Origin: JAFMDF01 sp039024375 | GTDB taxonomy: Bacteria; Bacteroidota; Bacteroidia; Chitinophagales; Saprospiraceae | Length of the DNA stretch: 28,811 bases | Direction: 5' to 3' | Assembly: GCA_039024375.1 (NCBI GenBank) | Contig: JBCCQK010000036.1 | Span: forward strand, 1-28,811 | In this document: positions 1 through 7,697 of the stretch, one piece after another | How the letters are laid out: each line of letters opens with the position of its first letter | Position numbering within the stretch: position 1 is the stretch's first letter | Notes under the pieces: generated by a model | Databases searched by the model: none | What the model was told of the DNA's origin: nothing | Seen by the model: only the letters and a program-made list of their open reading frames with translations | Made by a program: the position numbers and the translations under genes

Positions 1-44
1 AAATATTAAAAAAAATTATAAATTATAATAATTCATCATACTTT

Positions 45-60
45 TGGCACAAAGATTGCA
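45..60 (+). promoter_or_regulatory. sigma-54 (RpoN) type promoter
   Basis: The sequence reads TGGCAC, five bases, TTGCA. This matches the -24/-12 consensus for sigma-54 (TGGCAC-N5-TTGCW) with the invariant GG and GC doublets at the right spacing. Transcription would start about 12 bases past the GC, near position 71-73, reading right. The next element on this strand is a terminator at 114-143, so the predicted transcript is only about 70 nt. RpoN is present in many Bacteroidota. The match is seen directly; its use as a promoter is inferred. Confidence 0.6.
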
Positions 61-71
61 ATTATCTTTAA

Positions 72-143
72 TGTGTAAGTTTTGGTTAAAGAATTGTAAG
101 ATTCGTTTTTTCCAGCCCATGAAGAGTCATGGGCTTTTTTTTT
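72..143 (+). ncRNA. candidate ~72-nt small RNA under sigma-54 control
   Basis: This is the interval between the predicted sigma-54 start site and the end of the T-run of an intrinsic terminator. It holds no convincing ORF. The first 40 bases are A/U-rich and likely unstructured; the 3' end is the terminator hairpin, the usual layout of a short regulatory RNA. It ends about 27 bp from the 3' end of the convergent MFS gene, so it could also act on that transcript by antisense contact. An alternative is that the terminator serves a gene ending left of the window and the promoter match is chance. Confidence 0.4.
114..143 (+). terminator. intrinsic terminator reading right
   Basis: A perfect 9-bp stem, AGCCCATGA (114-122) with TCATGGGCT (127-135), closes a 4-base loop and runs into nine T residues (135-143). 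On the opposite strand the stem is followed by GGAAAAAAC, not a T-run, so it is a canonical terminator only for rightward transcription, although it sits beyond the end of the leftward MFS gene. Confidence 0.8.
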
Positions 144-169
144 GTCTAGTTCCAAATTTTGACTTTCCT

Positions 170-1588
170 TTAATGACCACCTCCGCCGACGGATACCTCT
201 GCACTCGGCCGACTATCTTCTTTAATCAGCAGCGTGAGCAGACCACCTATTATTAAGAAGGTACCCGCTAGTCGAATGACATTGATGGGGTTATTGCCCA
301 ATAAATCATAGACAAAGTACTGCATGGTGACGATTTGAATAATCTGAGGAATGACAATGAACATATTGAAAATCCCCATATAAACGCCCGTTTTATCTTT
401 TGGAATAGACCCCGCCAACAGTTGGTAAGGCATGGCTAGAATAGAGGCCCAAGCGACTCCAAGACCAATGGTATAGAGATAGAGCGAAAAAACGGGGATA
501 GCTTCGCCGAAAGGATTTGGTAAGGAAAATAGTACATCCGTTATATTCAGATGAGGAATAGCTATCAGGCCAATCCCCCCTAGCAATAAACTGATAAAAT
601 GTACGCCCTTGGCACCAATTCTGATGGCCAAAGGAACTAAGGCGAAAGCTAGTAGAAAACAGAAAATATTGTACGTACCGTTCATTTGTCCCGTCAAGAC
701 TTGCGCCTGTTTGAAGCCCGCCGTTTCTTGGTCTAAAGTGTCAAATAGGGAAAGAGATAATGCCGAAGTGAGGTATTGCCAATAGCAAAACATAGCGTAC
801 CAGGTAAAAAATTTCACAGGAATTAGCTGTTTCATCGTCAAGGGCATCACTTTGATGGCTTCCACAATGTCATTATATGTTCGAGTTAACACGCCTCCTT
901 TTGCCTTTTCCTCCTTCATTTTGGCCAGTTCTGCGTCTGAGGGCGGATATTCGGAAGTAGTAAATACCGAGTATAAAACGGTTGAAATGGAAGCAAAAGA
1001 CCCAATGAAAAAGGCCCAGTAAGTGGCTATGGGGATACCGTTTTCCATAGTATCGGTCAAGGCAAAAAAGCCCAACGATATTAATATAGCAGGGGTGAAA
1101 TTAGATAACGTACTGCCCAAACCAGTTAAAAAGCTCTGCATCAAAAAGCCGAGAGATAATTGCTCTTTCTCCAATTTGTCAGATACAAAGGCTCGGTAAG
1201 GCTCCATGGCGATGTTATTTCCCGCATCTAGAATCCACAATAAACCAGCAGCCATCCACAGTGCCTGCGAGAAGGGCATCAACACCAAGGCGATACTGGC
1301 CAAAATTGCACCAATTAGGAAAAAGGGCTTTCGTCGGCCAAATTTCGGTGACCAAGTACCGTCACTAATCGCCCCAATGATTGGTTGGATAATCAATCCC
1401 GTAACGGGTCCGGCCAACCAAAGAATTGGAATTTCGTGCTCACTGGCCCCCAAATATTTATAAATGGCACTCATGTTACTCTGCTGCAAGCCAAAGCTAA
1501 ATTGGATGCCAAAGAAGCCAAAGTTCATATTCCAAATCTGCCAGAAGGAAAGGCGAGGTTTTTTAGAATCAAGCGTAACGGTGGACAT
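170..1588 (-). CDS. MFS sugar transporter, SLC45/GPH-like
   Basis: This 472-residue inner-membrane protein has about 12 hydrophobic segments and the layout of the major facilitator superfamily. Between the second and third helices it carries D76 and the loop motif GRR (84-86) followed by KPFF, as in the SLC45/sucrose-transporter and GPH-like branch, where it belongs to the conserved inter-helix loop. Bacteroidota members often sit near maltose or sucrose utilisation genes and are thought to be proton-coupled sugar importers. No sugar enzyme lies beside it here, so the substrate is unknown. The ATG at 1588 is followed by a cytosolic start and the first helix near residue 18. It is divergent from pdhB, with a -7 element at 1618-1625. 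It has no clear terminator of its own. The family is well supported; the substrate is inference. Confidence 0.85.
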   Translation of the reverse strand: MSTVTLDSKKPRLSFWQIWNMNFGFFGIQFSFGLQQSNMSAIYKYLGASEHEIPILWLAGPVTGLIIQPIIGAISDGTWSPKFGRRKPFFLIGAILASIALVLMPFSQALWMAAGLLWILDAGNNIAMEPYRAFVSDKLEKEQLSLGFLMQSFLTGLGSTLSNFTPAILISLGFFALTDTMENGIPIATYWAFFIGSFASISTVLYSVFTTSEYPPSDAELAKMKEEKAKGGVLTRTYNDIVEAIKVMPLTMKQLIPVKFFTWYAMFCYWQYLTSALSLSLFDTLDQETAGFKQAQVLTGQMNGTYNIFCFLLAFALVPLAIRIGAKGVHFISLLLGGIGLIAIPHLNITDVLFSLPNPFGEAIPVFSLYLYTIGLGVAWASILAMPYQLLAGSIPKDKTGVYMGIFNMFIVIPQIIQIVTMQYFVYDLLGNNPINVIRLAGTFLIIGGLLTLLIKEDSRPSAEVSVGGGGH

Positions 1589-1617
1589 GGTTCTCGTTTT
1601 TTGTTAAGCTAAGGACT

Positions 1618-1625
1618 CAAATGTA
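1618..1625 (-). promoter_or_regulatory. Bacteroidota -7 element for the MFS gene
   Basis: Read on the minus strand this is TACATTTG, matching the TAnnTTTG -7 element, placed 30 bases upstream of the ATG at 1588. I see no clear TTTG -33 box at the expected distance, so it is a half-supported promoter. Confidence 0.3.
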
Positions 1626-1819
1626 ATTCTTTGTAGCGAGATTTTTAATTTTTCTGATTTTATTTCGACTGACAATTTCCCGCAATCGTTTGCAGAGCAA
1701 ATACGGGACAGAATATTGAGTCGTTTTATACCAAGATGGTTTGAAACTAAGAGATAATTTGATAGATTCTTGAGCAAACAACTTTTGACTTTTACCTGTT
1801 TACCTTAGGAGAAAATGCT

Positions 1820-1827
1820 TATTTTTG
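1820..1827 (+). promoter_or_regulatory. Bacteroidota -7 element for pdhB
   Basis: TATTTTTG matches TAnnTTTG and lies 46 bases before the pdhB start, giving a leader of about 40 nt. The -33 box is not obvious: the nearest TTTG (1784-1787) is too far away. Confidence 0.35.
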
Positions 1828-1873
1828 CCGCTCGAAATAAAAAATTAGATAAAAAATACCAACCACACCAATC

Positions 1874-2926
1874 ATGGGAAAGAAATTATCACTCCGAGAT
1901 GCTCTAAGAGAAGCGATGTCCGAAGAAATGCGTAGAGACGAAACCGTCTTTTTGATGGGCGAAGAAGTCGCCGAATACAACGGGGCGTATAAAGTTAGTA
2001 AAGGAATGTTGGACGAATTTGGCCCCAAACGAGTCATTGACACGCCCATCGCCGAATTGGGATTTGCGGGCATTGGCGTTGGTGCGGCCATGAACGGTTT
2101 GCGGCCGATTGTAGAATTTATGACTTGGAATTTTGCCGTTTTGGCTTTTGACCAAATCGTAAATAATGCCGCTAAGACTTTATCCCAATCGGGTGGACAA
2201 TACGGTTGTCCCATCGTTTTCCGAGGGCCGTCGGGCGCTGCGGGACAATTGGCACAGCAACACTCCCAAACGTTCGAATCTTGGTTGGCCAATACGCCTG
2301 GCTTGAAAGTTATTTCTTCCGTGGACCCTTTCGATAGCAAAGCCTTGTTGAAAACGGCGATTCGAGACAACGACCCCGTTTGTATTATGGAATCCGAATT
2401 GATGTACGCTCTGGAAGTGGACAATACCACCGCTGGAAAGCGAACGTATTCTTTTTCTCGCAACACTTGGGAAACGGACTACATTGAAGGAGAAGACGAA
2501 GTAGAATTATTACCTATCGGTAAAGCAGTCGTGCGAAGAAGTGGTACGGACGTCACTTTAGTAAGTTTTAATAAATCTATTTTAGAGTGTTTGGCTGCCG
2601 CCGACGAGTTGGCTAAGGAAGGGATTTCGGCAGAAGTCATCGACCTTCGAACCATCCGTCCTATGGACCACGAAACGATTGTCAACTCCGTCAAAAAGAC
2701 GAACCGCATCGTGGCCGTTGACGAATCGTGGCCGTTTGCGGGCGTATCAGCAGAAATTACTTACACGATTCAAAAATACGCCTTTGATTACTTAGACGCA
2801 CCCGTAATTCGGGTCAATGCGGCGGACACTTCCCTACCCTACGCACCGACGTTGGTGGAAGCATATATGCCCGATGCACCGAAGATTATCAAAGCGGTTA
2901 AGAGTGTGCTGTACACAAACGCCTGA
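1874..2926 (+). CDS. pdhB: pyruvate dehydrogenase E1 component, beta subunit
   Basis: This is the beta chain of the thiamine-diphosphate E1 heterotetramer, which decarboxylates pyruvate and passes the acetyl group to E2. The N-terminal pyrimidine-binding domain is highly conserved (LREAMSEEMRRDE near 11-23, MGEEVAEYNGAYKV at 28-41, GPKRVIDTPIAE at 50-61). The C-terminal transketolase domain holds RPMDHETI and the AVDESWPF segment. The length of 350 exceeds the usual ~325 because residues about 180-205 contain an extra ~22 residues where relatives have a short loop. No pdhA, E2 or E3 gene is adjacent; Bacteroidota often scatter these genes. The ATG at 1874 fits the start of the conserved region. 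A 2-oxoisovalerate dehydrogenase beta subunit is a less likely alternative. Confidence 0.93.
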   Translation: MGKKLSLRDALREAMSEEMRRDETVFLMGEEVAEYNGAYKVSKGMLDEFGPKRVIDTPIAELGFAGIGVGAAMNGLRPIVEFMTWNFAVLAFDQIVNNAAKTLSQSGGQYGCPIVFRGPSGAAGQLAQQHSQTFESWLANTPGLKVISSVDPFDSKALLKTAIRDNDPVCIMESELMYALEVDNTTAGKRTYSFSRNTWETDYIEGEDEVELLPIGKAVVRRSGTDVTLVSFNKSILECLAAADELAKEGISAEVIDLRTIRPMDHETIVNSVKKTNRIVAVDESWPFAGVSAEITYTIQKYAFDYLDAPVIRVNAADTSLPYAPTLVEAYMPDAPKIIKAVKSVLYTNA

Positions 2927-3221
2927 GGCTAATTACGTTGATGGGCATTGGACATCGAGTTTATTTATAACTGATAATACGTCACGCAGACCTTCCAGCA
3001 CTTCGAGTACTGGAAGGTCTTCTGCGTTATGGCGTACACATACGGATTAAAGTGTCGTTAGGCCCTTTCGACTCAATTCAATATGTACGCAAAGATTCTT
3101 TTGCGTTGAAAACCTTTAAAGAACGCGTAAAAAATAAACTATGACCGTTTTCTAGATTATGCCAAACGTGACAGCAGTTTTAGATTCCTAATTTTACATT
3201 TTCCTAAAGTTTACTGATAAA
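2927..3221. other. gene-free stretch between pdhB and the DDAH fusion gene
   Basis: No gene is supported here. It contains the strong hairpin at 2984-3027, a second perfect hairpin at 3087-3106 (ACGCAAA and TTTGCGT, 6-base loop) without a T-run, and near 3187-3205 a short AT-rich block that includes the ATTTTACATTTTCC sequence of the repeat family annotated at 11272-11378. I see no clear promoter for the next gene. Confidence 0.6.
2984..3027 (+). terminator. strong hairpin downstream of pdhB, no T-run
   Basis: ACGCAG (2984-2989) pairs with CTGCGT (3022-3027) and ACCTTCCAG (2990-2998) pairs with CTGGAAGGT (3010-3018), with a 3-base bulge on the right arm and a TTCGA-containing loop. It lies 58 bases after the pdhB stop. 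Without a T-run it may be a mRNA-stabilising or processing structure rather than an intrinsic terminator. Confidence 0.45.
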
Positions 3222-4778
3222 ATGTACTACAAAAAATTACAATCAAACGAAACCGTTATTGAATTTCACAATAATTGGGCAGGCCTAGAAACAGTAACTG
3301 CTAATGGGCAAACGGTATCGCAAAAATCCTCCGTTTGGGGCACGAATCACTATTTTAACGTGGTAGAAGGCCGACGCAGAGTCCGCTTCATTTTGACCAC
3401 TAAAGTCAATGGATTAGGGCAGGTTTTATTGGACTTGCGTCGAAATGGTCAGTTAGTCTATAAAAATGTGCTACTGCAAAAAAATAGCCGAAAGCCTCGG
3501 TTCAACCAACCAACTCGCCCAAGGCAAGGCCGCCAAAGACCACAAAAAACGTACATTCCACGAGAAAATAAAGCAAAAAAAAGTGGTATTCTGAAACTGA
3601 AAGAATATCAGTTGGAGGAGGCGCTGGAAGACTTCCAAAAAGCGTTGAAACAATCGCCCAAGGACGCCGAAATTTATTTCCACTTGGCTTGTATTTATTC
3701 CGTTTTGGAACGCACTACCGATGGTTTTGAAGCCATCAAACAGGCGAAGGCGCTCGGTTTTCAAGACGACGAAGCTATTCTGACGCACGATATGCTCGCC
3801 TATCTTCGCTTGAATGACGCTTTTGAAGCTTTCGTTGAAAGCAAATTTACAGAATATAACAAAGCCCAAGTAGAAGGGAAACTGGATAATGATACCGCTT
3901 TAACGGCTCACTCAGAATACGGCCGAATAGAAACTGTATTTATAAAAAAAGTGGACGACGCTTTTCTGGACAAATATACTATCGAATCCAATTGGAAAGA
4001 CTTAAACTATTTGGGAAAACCCGACTTCGACCGAGCCAAAATCGAATACCAAAATTTCCAGCAATTATTACAAACCCAAGGCACCAACGTGCAGTTACTG
4101 CCCGCCGATTTCACCGTCGGGATGGACTCTATGTACTGCCGCGACGCTTCTATTTCGACCAATGCGGGCATGATTCTGTGCAATATGGGTAAAGGACAAC
4201 GAGCCGAAGAACCCACCGCTTCGAAAGCTGCGTTTGAAGCCGCTAACATCAAAATACTCGGACAAATCAACGCACCTGGAACCGTGGAAGGAGGTGACGT
4301 CGCTTGGTTAGACGAAAAAACTTTGGCCGTTGCACACGGTTACCGCACCAACGACGAAGGGTTCAACCAACTAAAAGCATTACTAGAACCCATCGGCGTT
4401 TCTTTGCTACAAGTAGCACTACCGCATTATAAAGGCCCATCGGACGTCTTTCATCTGATGTCCATTTTTAGTCCCGTAGATAAAAATTTAGCAGTTGTTT
4501 ATTCTACTTTGATGCCCGTCAAATTCCGCAACGAATTGCTACAGAGGGGTTACGAATTAGTTGAAGTGCCCGACGAAGAATTTGAGTCGATGGGTTGCAA
4601 TGTACTTGCCATTGCGCCCCGAAAGTGTATTATGGTGGAAGGAAATCCTATTACTCAGGGCAGATTGGTAGCCGCAGGTTGCGAAGTCGTTGCTTACGAA
4701 GGCACAGAAATTAGCATTAAAGGCGGCGGCGGTCCGACTTGTTTGACTCGGCCTATTTTCCGCTACAGAGAAGGCTAA
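3222..4778 (+). CDS. beta domain-TPR-DDAH fusion, guanidine-group hydrolase family
   Basis: This 518-residue protein has three parts. Residues 1-86 are strand-rich and unidentified, with a faint resemblance to the FAIM1 beta fold by eye only. Residues about 118-205 are helical and TPR-like (EEALEDFQKALKQSPKDAE at 132-150, then IYFHLACIYSVLE). Residues about 228-518 match the arginine deiminase/dimethylargininase fold, opening with SEYGRIETVFI. The fold's functional positions are present: D302 and RD (307-308), EGGD (356-359), H411 and the nucleophile C507 in GGPTCLTR near the C-terminus. Such enzymes hydrolyse the guanidino group of methylated arginine to citrulline and an amine, or perform related chemistry. 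There is no signal peptide, so it is cytosolic. Conservation of the full catalytic set argues for an active enzyme. The substrate and the role of the N-terminal parts are unknown. Confidence 0.8.
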   Translation: MYYKKLQSNETVIEFHNNWAGLETVTANGQTVSQKSSVWGTNHYFNVVEGRRRVRFILTTKVNGLGQVLLDLRRNGQLVYKNVLLQKNSRKPRFNQPTRPRQGRQRPQKTYIPRENKAKKSGILKLKEYQLEEALEDFQKALKQSPKDAEIYFHLACIYSVLERTTDGFEAIKQAKALGFQDDEAILTHDMLAYLRLNDAFEAFVESKFTEYNKAQVEGKLDNDTALTAHSEYGRIETVFIKKVDDAFLDKYTIESNWKDLNYLGKPDFDRAKIEYQNFQQLLQTQGTNVQLLPADFTVGMDSMYCRDASISTNAGMILCNMGKGQRAEEPTASKAAFEAANIKILGQINAPGTVEGGDVAWLDEKTLAVAHGYRTNDEGFNQLKALLEPIGVSLLQVALPHYKGPSDVFHLMSIFSPVDKNLAVVYSTLMPVKFRNELLQRGYELVEVPDEEFESMGCNVLAIAPRKCIMVEGNPITQGRLVAAGCEVVAYEGTEISIKGGGGPTCLTRPIFRYREG

Positions 4779-4875
4779 GGAAAATTTAAAATTACAAATC
4801 CAAAATCTAAAAGTATTGACAATCAATAAGTTAAAATTTTTGAAATGGTAAATTTATTTTTTCACTGTTCCTAAA
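4776..4875 (-). repeat. dispersed ~100-bp intergenic repeat, copy 1
   Basis: The reverse complement of this stretch matches 11272-11378 with about four substitutions and one 7-bp gap. It begins exactly at the stop codon of the DDAH fusion gene. The ends are a loose inverted repeat (TAAGGAA at one end, TTTAGGAA at the other). Positions 4781-4815 are five heptamers of the form AAAATNN/CAAATCC; copy 2 has six in the matching place. Confidence 0.8.
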
Positions 4876-5023
4876 TGATTTTTAAATGGTAAATAGGGCC
4901 AAACAAAAACTACCTAGAAGTAAGTTGAACTACTGAGATAAGTTAAGTAGATAAAACGAGATTCATTCCCGTTGATTAAACGTTTGTCAACGTTTTAAAA
5001 TAGTCTGACTTCTGACAGACTCG

Positions 5024-5047
5024 CCCGCTGCGCAGTCGAGCGGGTTT
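5024..5047 (+). terminator. GC-rich hairpin with short T-run
   Basis: CCCGCT (5024-5029) pairs with AGCGGG (5039-5044) around a 9-base loop and is followed by TTTA. It lies between the DDAH fusion gene and the next promoter and plausibly ends the upstream transcript. A competing pairing of CTCG with CGAG nearby is possible. Confidence 0.45.
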
Positions 5048-5075
5048 ATCGGTCTTAAATCTGACTTCTCAATTC

Positions 5076-5105
5076 TTTGACCATGCCAAAAAATTAGTAT
5101 TTTTG
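5076..5105 (+). promoter_or_regulatory. Bacteroidota housekeeping promoter for the crotonase gene
   Basis: TTTG (5076-5079), an 18-base spacer, then TATTTTTG (5098-5105) closely match the Bacteroidota -33/-7 consensus (TTTG, about 19-21 bases, TAnnTTTG). The predicted start near 5110-5113 gives a ~40-nt leader to the ATG at 5153. This is the best sigma-ABfr-type promoter in the window. Confidence 0.6.
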
Positions 5106-5152
5106 TACTAATTCTGAACTACAAATTGTATTCACCAAAAAATAAAAAATAT

Positions 5153-5965
5153 ATGTCCTACGAAGCATTTAAAGTCACCATTGAGAATCACATTGCGCAC
5201 GTGGCCATCAATCGGCCAGACAAAGCCAATTCGCTGAACAAACAGGCGTGGCACGAGATGAAAGCCATTTTTGAAGATGCCGATAAAAATCCAGCCGTCC
5301 GAGTTGTCATTTTGAGCGGCAAGGGTAAAAATTTCTGTGCGGGCATCGACCTTTCTATGCTGATGGACATTACTCGGTTGTCCCATTTTAAATGCGAAGC
5401 ACGAAAAAGAGAGCAATTCATCGAAGACTTGGTGTTTTTGCAGGAGTGTATCAACGCCATCGAAAAATGCCGAAAGCCCGTCATTGCGGCCATCCAACGG
5501 GCCTGTGTTGGCGGTGGCGTGGACGTTGTTAGCGCCTGCGATATGCGTTACGCAACAGAAGATACCTATTTCTGCGTGAAAGAAGTGGACATGGGCTTAG
5601 TAGCCGATATAGGTACGATGCAGCGACTCCCTAAACTCATTCCCTACGGTGTAGCTTGTGAAATGTCCTACACGGGTAGAAAAGTATTTGGCGCCGAAGC
5701 GCAGACTATCGGTTTAGTCAACCGCACTTACAGCGATTATGACACGATGATGGAGCAAGTTCAGCAAGTAGCGGCTACTATTGCCGCAAAGTCCCCCGTC
5801 GTCATTCGGGGTACCAAACAAGTGTTGCAATATAACCGAGACCATAGCGTCGAAGAAGGCTTAAAACATATTCAATTGTGGAACGCCGCCATGATTTTTT
5901 CAACGGATATTGAAGAAGCGTTTAAGGCGACGATGGAACGGCGGCAACCCGTTTTTGAAGATTAG
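5153..5965 (+). CDS. enoyl-CoA hydratase/isomerase family, dienoyl-CoA isomerase type
   Basis: This is a 270-residue crotonase-fold enzyme. Numbered from the ATG at 5153, the oxyanion-hole segments are CAGID (62-66) and ACVGGG (117-122). E144 in VKEVDMGL and D152 in ADIGTMQRLPK have the eight-residue spacing of the catalytic pair of delta3,5-delta2,4-dienoyl-CoA isomerase (E196 and D204 in the rat enzyme), and downstream SKSPVV and YNRDHSVEEGL also follow that subfamily. It would shift double bonds during beta-oxidation of odd-position unsaturated fatty acids. A TTG 27 bases upstream is open in frame, but the ATG gives the normal N-terminus. No other beta-oxidation gene is adjacent. It has its own promoter. 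Simple enoyl-CoA hydratase activity cannot be excluded. Confidence 0.85.
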   Translation: MSYEAFKVTIENHIAHVAINRPDKANSLNKQAWHEMKAIFEDADKNPAVRVVILSGKGKNFCAGIDLSMLMDITRLSHFKCEARKREQFIEDLVFLQECINAIEKCRKPVIAAIQRACVGGGVDVVSACDMRYATEDTYFCVKEVDMGLVADIGTMQRLPKLIPYGVACEMSYTGRKVFGAEAQTIGLVNRTYSDYDTMMEQVQQVAATIAAKSPVVIRGTKQVLQYNRDHSVEEGLKHIQLWNAAMIFSTDIEEAFKATMERRQPVFED

Positions 5966-6146
5966 ATTTTTTTCATTCTTTTTCATCGAAATGGAACCAT
6001 TCGAAAGACCGAAATACTTCGGGAAAAGTTGAAGGAAGCTAAAGTAGGAGCAAAAGGCTACAATCAGTACGTAGAGATTATTCCCTACGAACGCTTGTGG
6101 AAGATAAGTTTGACGCAGTTGAGCAATCGGGCGTTTTAGTTGTTTT

Positions 6147-6239
6147 GTGACTAGTTATTTGTGACTAGTTTATACGCTTGTCAACATCTAAACTAGTCAC
6201 TAATCACCAGTCACTAATTACGAGTCACTAGTCACTACC
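6147..6239. repeat. inverted heptamer arrays forming a 26-bp stem at a convergent gene end
   Basis: Positions 6147-6172 and 6189-6214 are inverted copies (23 of 26 matching) around a 16-base loop. The right side continues as seven exact 7-bp units (6191-6239) of the type CACTAGT/CACTAAT; the left side is GTGACTA, GTTATTT, GTGACTA and a fourth degenerate unit. The array runs through the stop codon of the AEC gene and supplies its last residues (VVTSDS). The convergent setting between the crotonase and AEC genes suits a bidirectional terminator or mRNA end structure. Confidence 0.75.
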
Positions 6240-7345
6240 TTTTCGTAAGATAAAACGTTTTTTACACCGTTCTTTGCTTTTAACAAAAAAGGAAGCAAAG
6301 CAACTACCAAGAAAACTACACCGAGGCTCGTTACCGTAAAGGTATTCGCAAAAACGTCTCCACTAGCGCAAATGGTCAGAATAATAATCGTTGAAAAAGG
6401 CAGGGAAAAGGCTAGCATATTGAGTGCTAAGTCCAAATTGAACGTCTGGACGTTTTCTTTATCTTTCTCCAAAGATTCAACGGCCGTCATGTGGGCAAAA
6501 GGCCAAAAGCTACAAGCACTTTGTGGAAAGGCAACGGCTAATAGCAACATGTAAGTCGGCAAATCACTCGGCAAAACCATCAATAATCCAGCACTAATGA
6601 GGAAGGCAAAACCAGACCGCCAAAACAAGATTTGTAGCATCATCTTAATGTCCCCCTTTCGCAATTTCACCGCAATGCCGATAAATAACAAAACCATAGG
6701 AGTCATTAAAAGACTCATACGAGAAATGGTATCTTGCAGAAAGTTGGGTAAGGACGCAAAGTTTAAGCCGAAACATAACATTAGAATCGCCGCTACCAAA
6801 ACCAAATTAATGGGCTCTCGCAGCAGGGAAAGTCCTAAGTCTTTTAAACGGCTATTGTTGCTGGCTACCTCCGTTGATTTTTTTGCCAACAATTTATAGT
6901 ACCAGCGCATCGCAACGATGTACAGAATGATGAGTACAAAAATTTTGTTCCCTACGTCCGCAAAAGCAGCCATTGCTAAGCTCTCGTCGCCCAAAAATTC
7001 GACGACAAAGGGAAAACAAGATAGACCGGGTGCAAAAGACGGCACTAACATGAGTAAAGTTCTTGCTTTGGGCGAATTGCTACTAATACCCGCAATTTTG
7101 GTAAAGATTTTAGTACCCCCTAGCAATAAAAAGTTAGCGGCCAAAGCCAAGACGGGCAACAGCATCAAACTTGGCTGAATCTCAATTTTTAATAAAGCAA
7201 TAAATATGGTTGCGGGAAGCGCAATACTCAGAATGAGTGCTTTGATTCCTTTTAGTTGTTCTTTAGAGGTAACTTTCTTTTTTAATAAAACGCCAATTCC
7301 TATTAACAATAGAAAGGCAATGGTTTTTTGTAATGCAATCCCCAT
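6218..7345 (-). CDS. AEC family transporter (auxin efflux carrier type permease)
   Basis: This 375-residue inner-membrane protein has about ten hydrophobic segments in two halves, as in the AEC/PIN-like bile-acid/auxin carrier fold. The first half opens with a LLLIGIGVLLKKK segment and has the helix break ALPATIF; the second half has LLMTPMVLLFIGI and a PQSACSFWPF stretch. Known relatives carry malonate, malate or other organic anions; the substrate here is unknown. The C-terminal residues VVTSDS are encoded by the heptamer array at 6191-6239, so the stop codon lies in repeat DNA and the tail is probably not functionally constrained. It is separated from the upstream aminotransferase gene by a terminator, so it is likely a separate transcript. 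Confidence 0.75.
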   Translation of the reverse strand: MGIALQKTIAFLLLIGIGVLLKKKVTSKEQLKGIKALILSIALPATIFIALLKIEIQPSLMLLPVLALAANFLLLGGTKIFTKIAGISSNSPKARTLLMLVPSFAPGLSCFPFVVEFLGDESLAMAAFADVGNKIFVLIILYIVAMRWYYKLLAKKSTEVASNNSRLKDLGLSLLREPINLVLVAAILMLCFGLNFASLPNFLQDTISRMSLLMTPMVLLFIGIAVKLRKGDIKMMLQILFWRSGFAFLISAGLLMVLPSDLPTYMLLLAVAFPQSACSFWPFAHMTAVESLEKDKENVQTFNLDLALNMLAFSLPFSTIIILTICASGDVFANTFTVTSLGVVFLVVALLPFLLKAKNGVKNVLSYEKVVTSDS

Positions 7346-7603
7346 AAAACTATTTTGTAGGTTTGAAAACCCAAGTCGGTAGGCATGAATGATGTTTAAT
7401 ACATACTGGTAGATTTTATTTGATTAGGTCGAATTACGGGTTATGCCCACATCAACCATCTATCACTCATAAAAACGTTCGGGCGATTTCAAACTAATTT
7501 CTGAATAAATTGAGTCTTTGGAATAGTAGTGAGAAACCAGTTTCTTGAAAAAATAAATACAGAATTTCTACATCCTATAGTGGTGAAGTTTCTACATCCA
7601 CAA

Positions 7604-7638
7604 TCTCGCCTCTCTGTTCTCTACTCCCTACTCTCAAG
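7604..7638. repeat. five-unit 7-bp array, TCTCTAC type
   Basis: Five back-to-back heptamers in exact register start at 7604, 7611, 7618, 7625 and 7632, all beginning TCTC or TCCC. They directly adjoin the T-run side of the terminator of the aminotransferase gene. Confidence 0.75.
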
Positions 7639-7677
7639 AAAAAAATATCAGCAACCAAACCGAGTCCAGTTGCTGAT
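7639..7677 (-). terminator. intrinsic terminator of the aminotransferase gene
   Basis: A perfect 9-bp stem, ATCAGCAAC (7647-7655) with GTTGCTGAT (7669-7677), is followed on the minus strand by seven T residues (complement of 7639-7645). It begins 21 bases after the stop at 7698. Confidence 0.8.
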
Positions 7678-7697
7678 TATTAATTTGACAACGTAAT

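Larger units (their letters stand above)
4876..5125. other. gene-free stretch before the crotonase gene
   Basis: Nothing coding is supported. It holds a perfect hairpin at 4978-4995 (AAACGTT, loop TGTC, AACGTTT), the terminator-like hairpin at 5024-5047 and the promoter at 5076-5105. The first 100 bases show no structure I can support. Confidence 0.5.
7346..7697. other. gene-free stretch between AEC and aminotransferase genes
   Basis: It contains a direct repeat TTTCTACATCC (7565-7575 and 7589-7599, 24 bp apart), a five-unit heptamer array (7604-7638) and the aminotransferase terminator (7639-7677). I see no convincing promoter for the AEC gene in the first 200 bases. Confidence 0.5.

Noticed and set aside
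44..256. 70-codon plus-strand ORF with a TTG start across the sigma-54 site and terminator
   Set aside because: It starts inside the promoter match, runs through the terminator and overlaps the real MFS gene.
1815..1905. Short ORF with a good-looking ribosome site before pdhB, possible leader peptide
   Set aside because: Its ATG lies upstream of the predicted transcription start and it overlaps pdhB out of frame; Bacteroidota rarely use such ribosome sites.
1819..2466. 215-codon minus-strand ORF opposite pdhB
   Set aside because: Antisense shadow of a highly conserved gene; no family resemblance.
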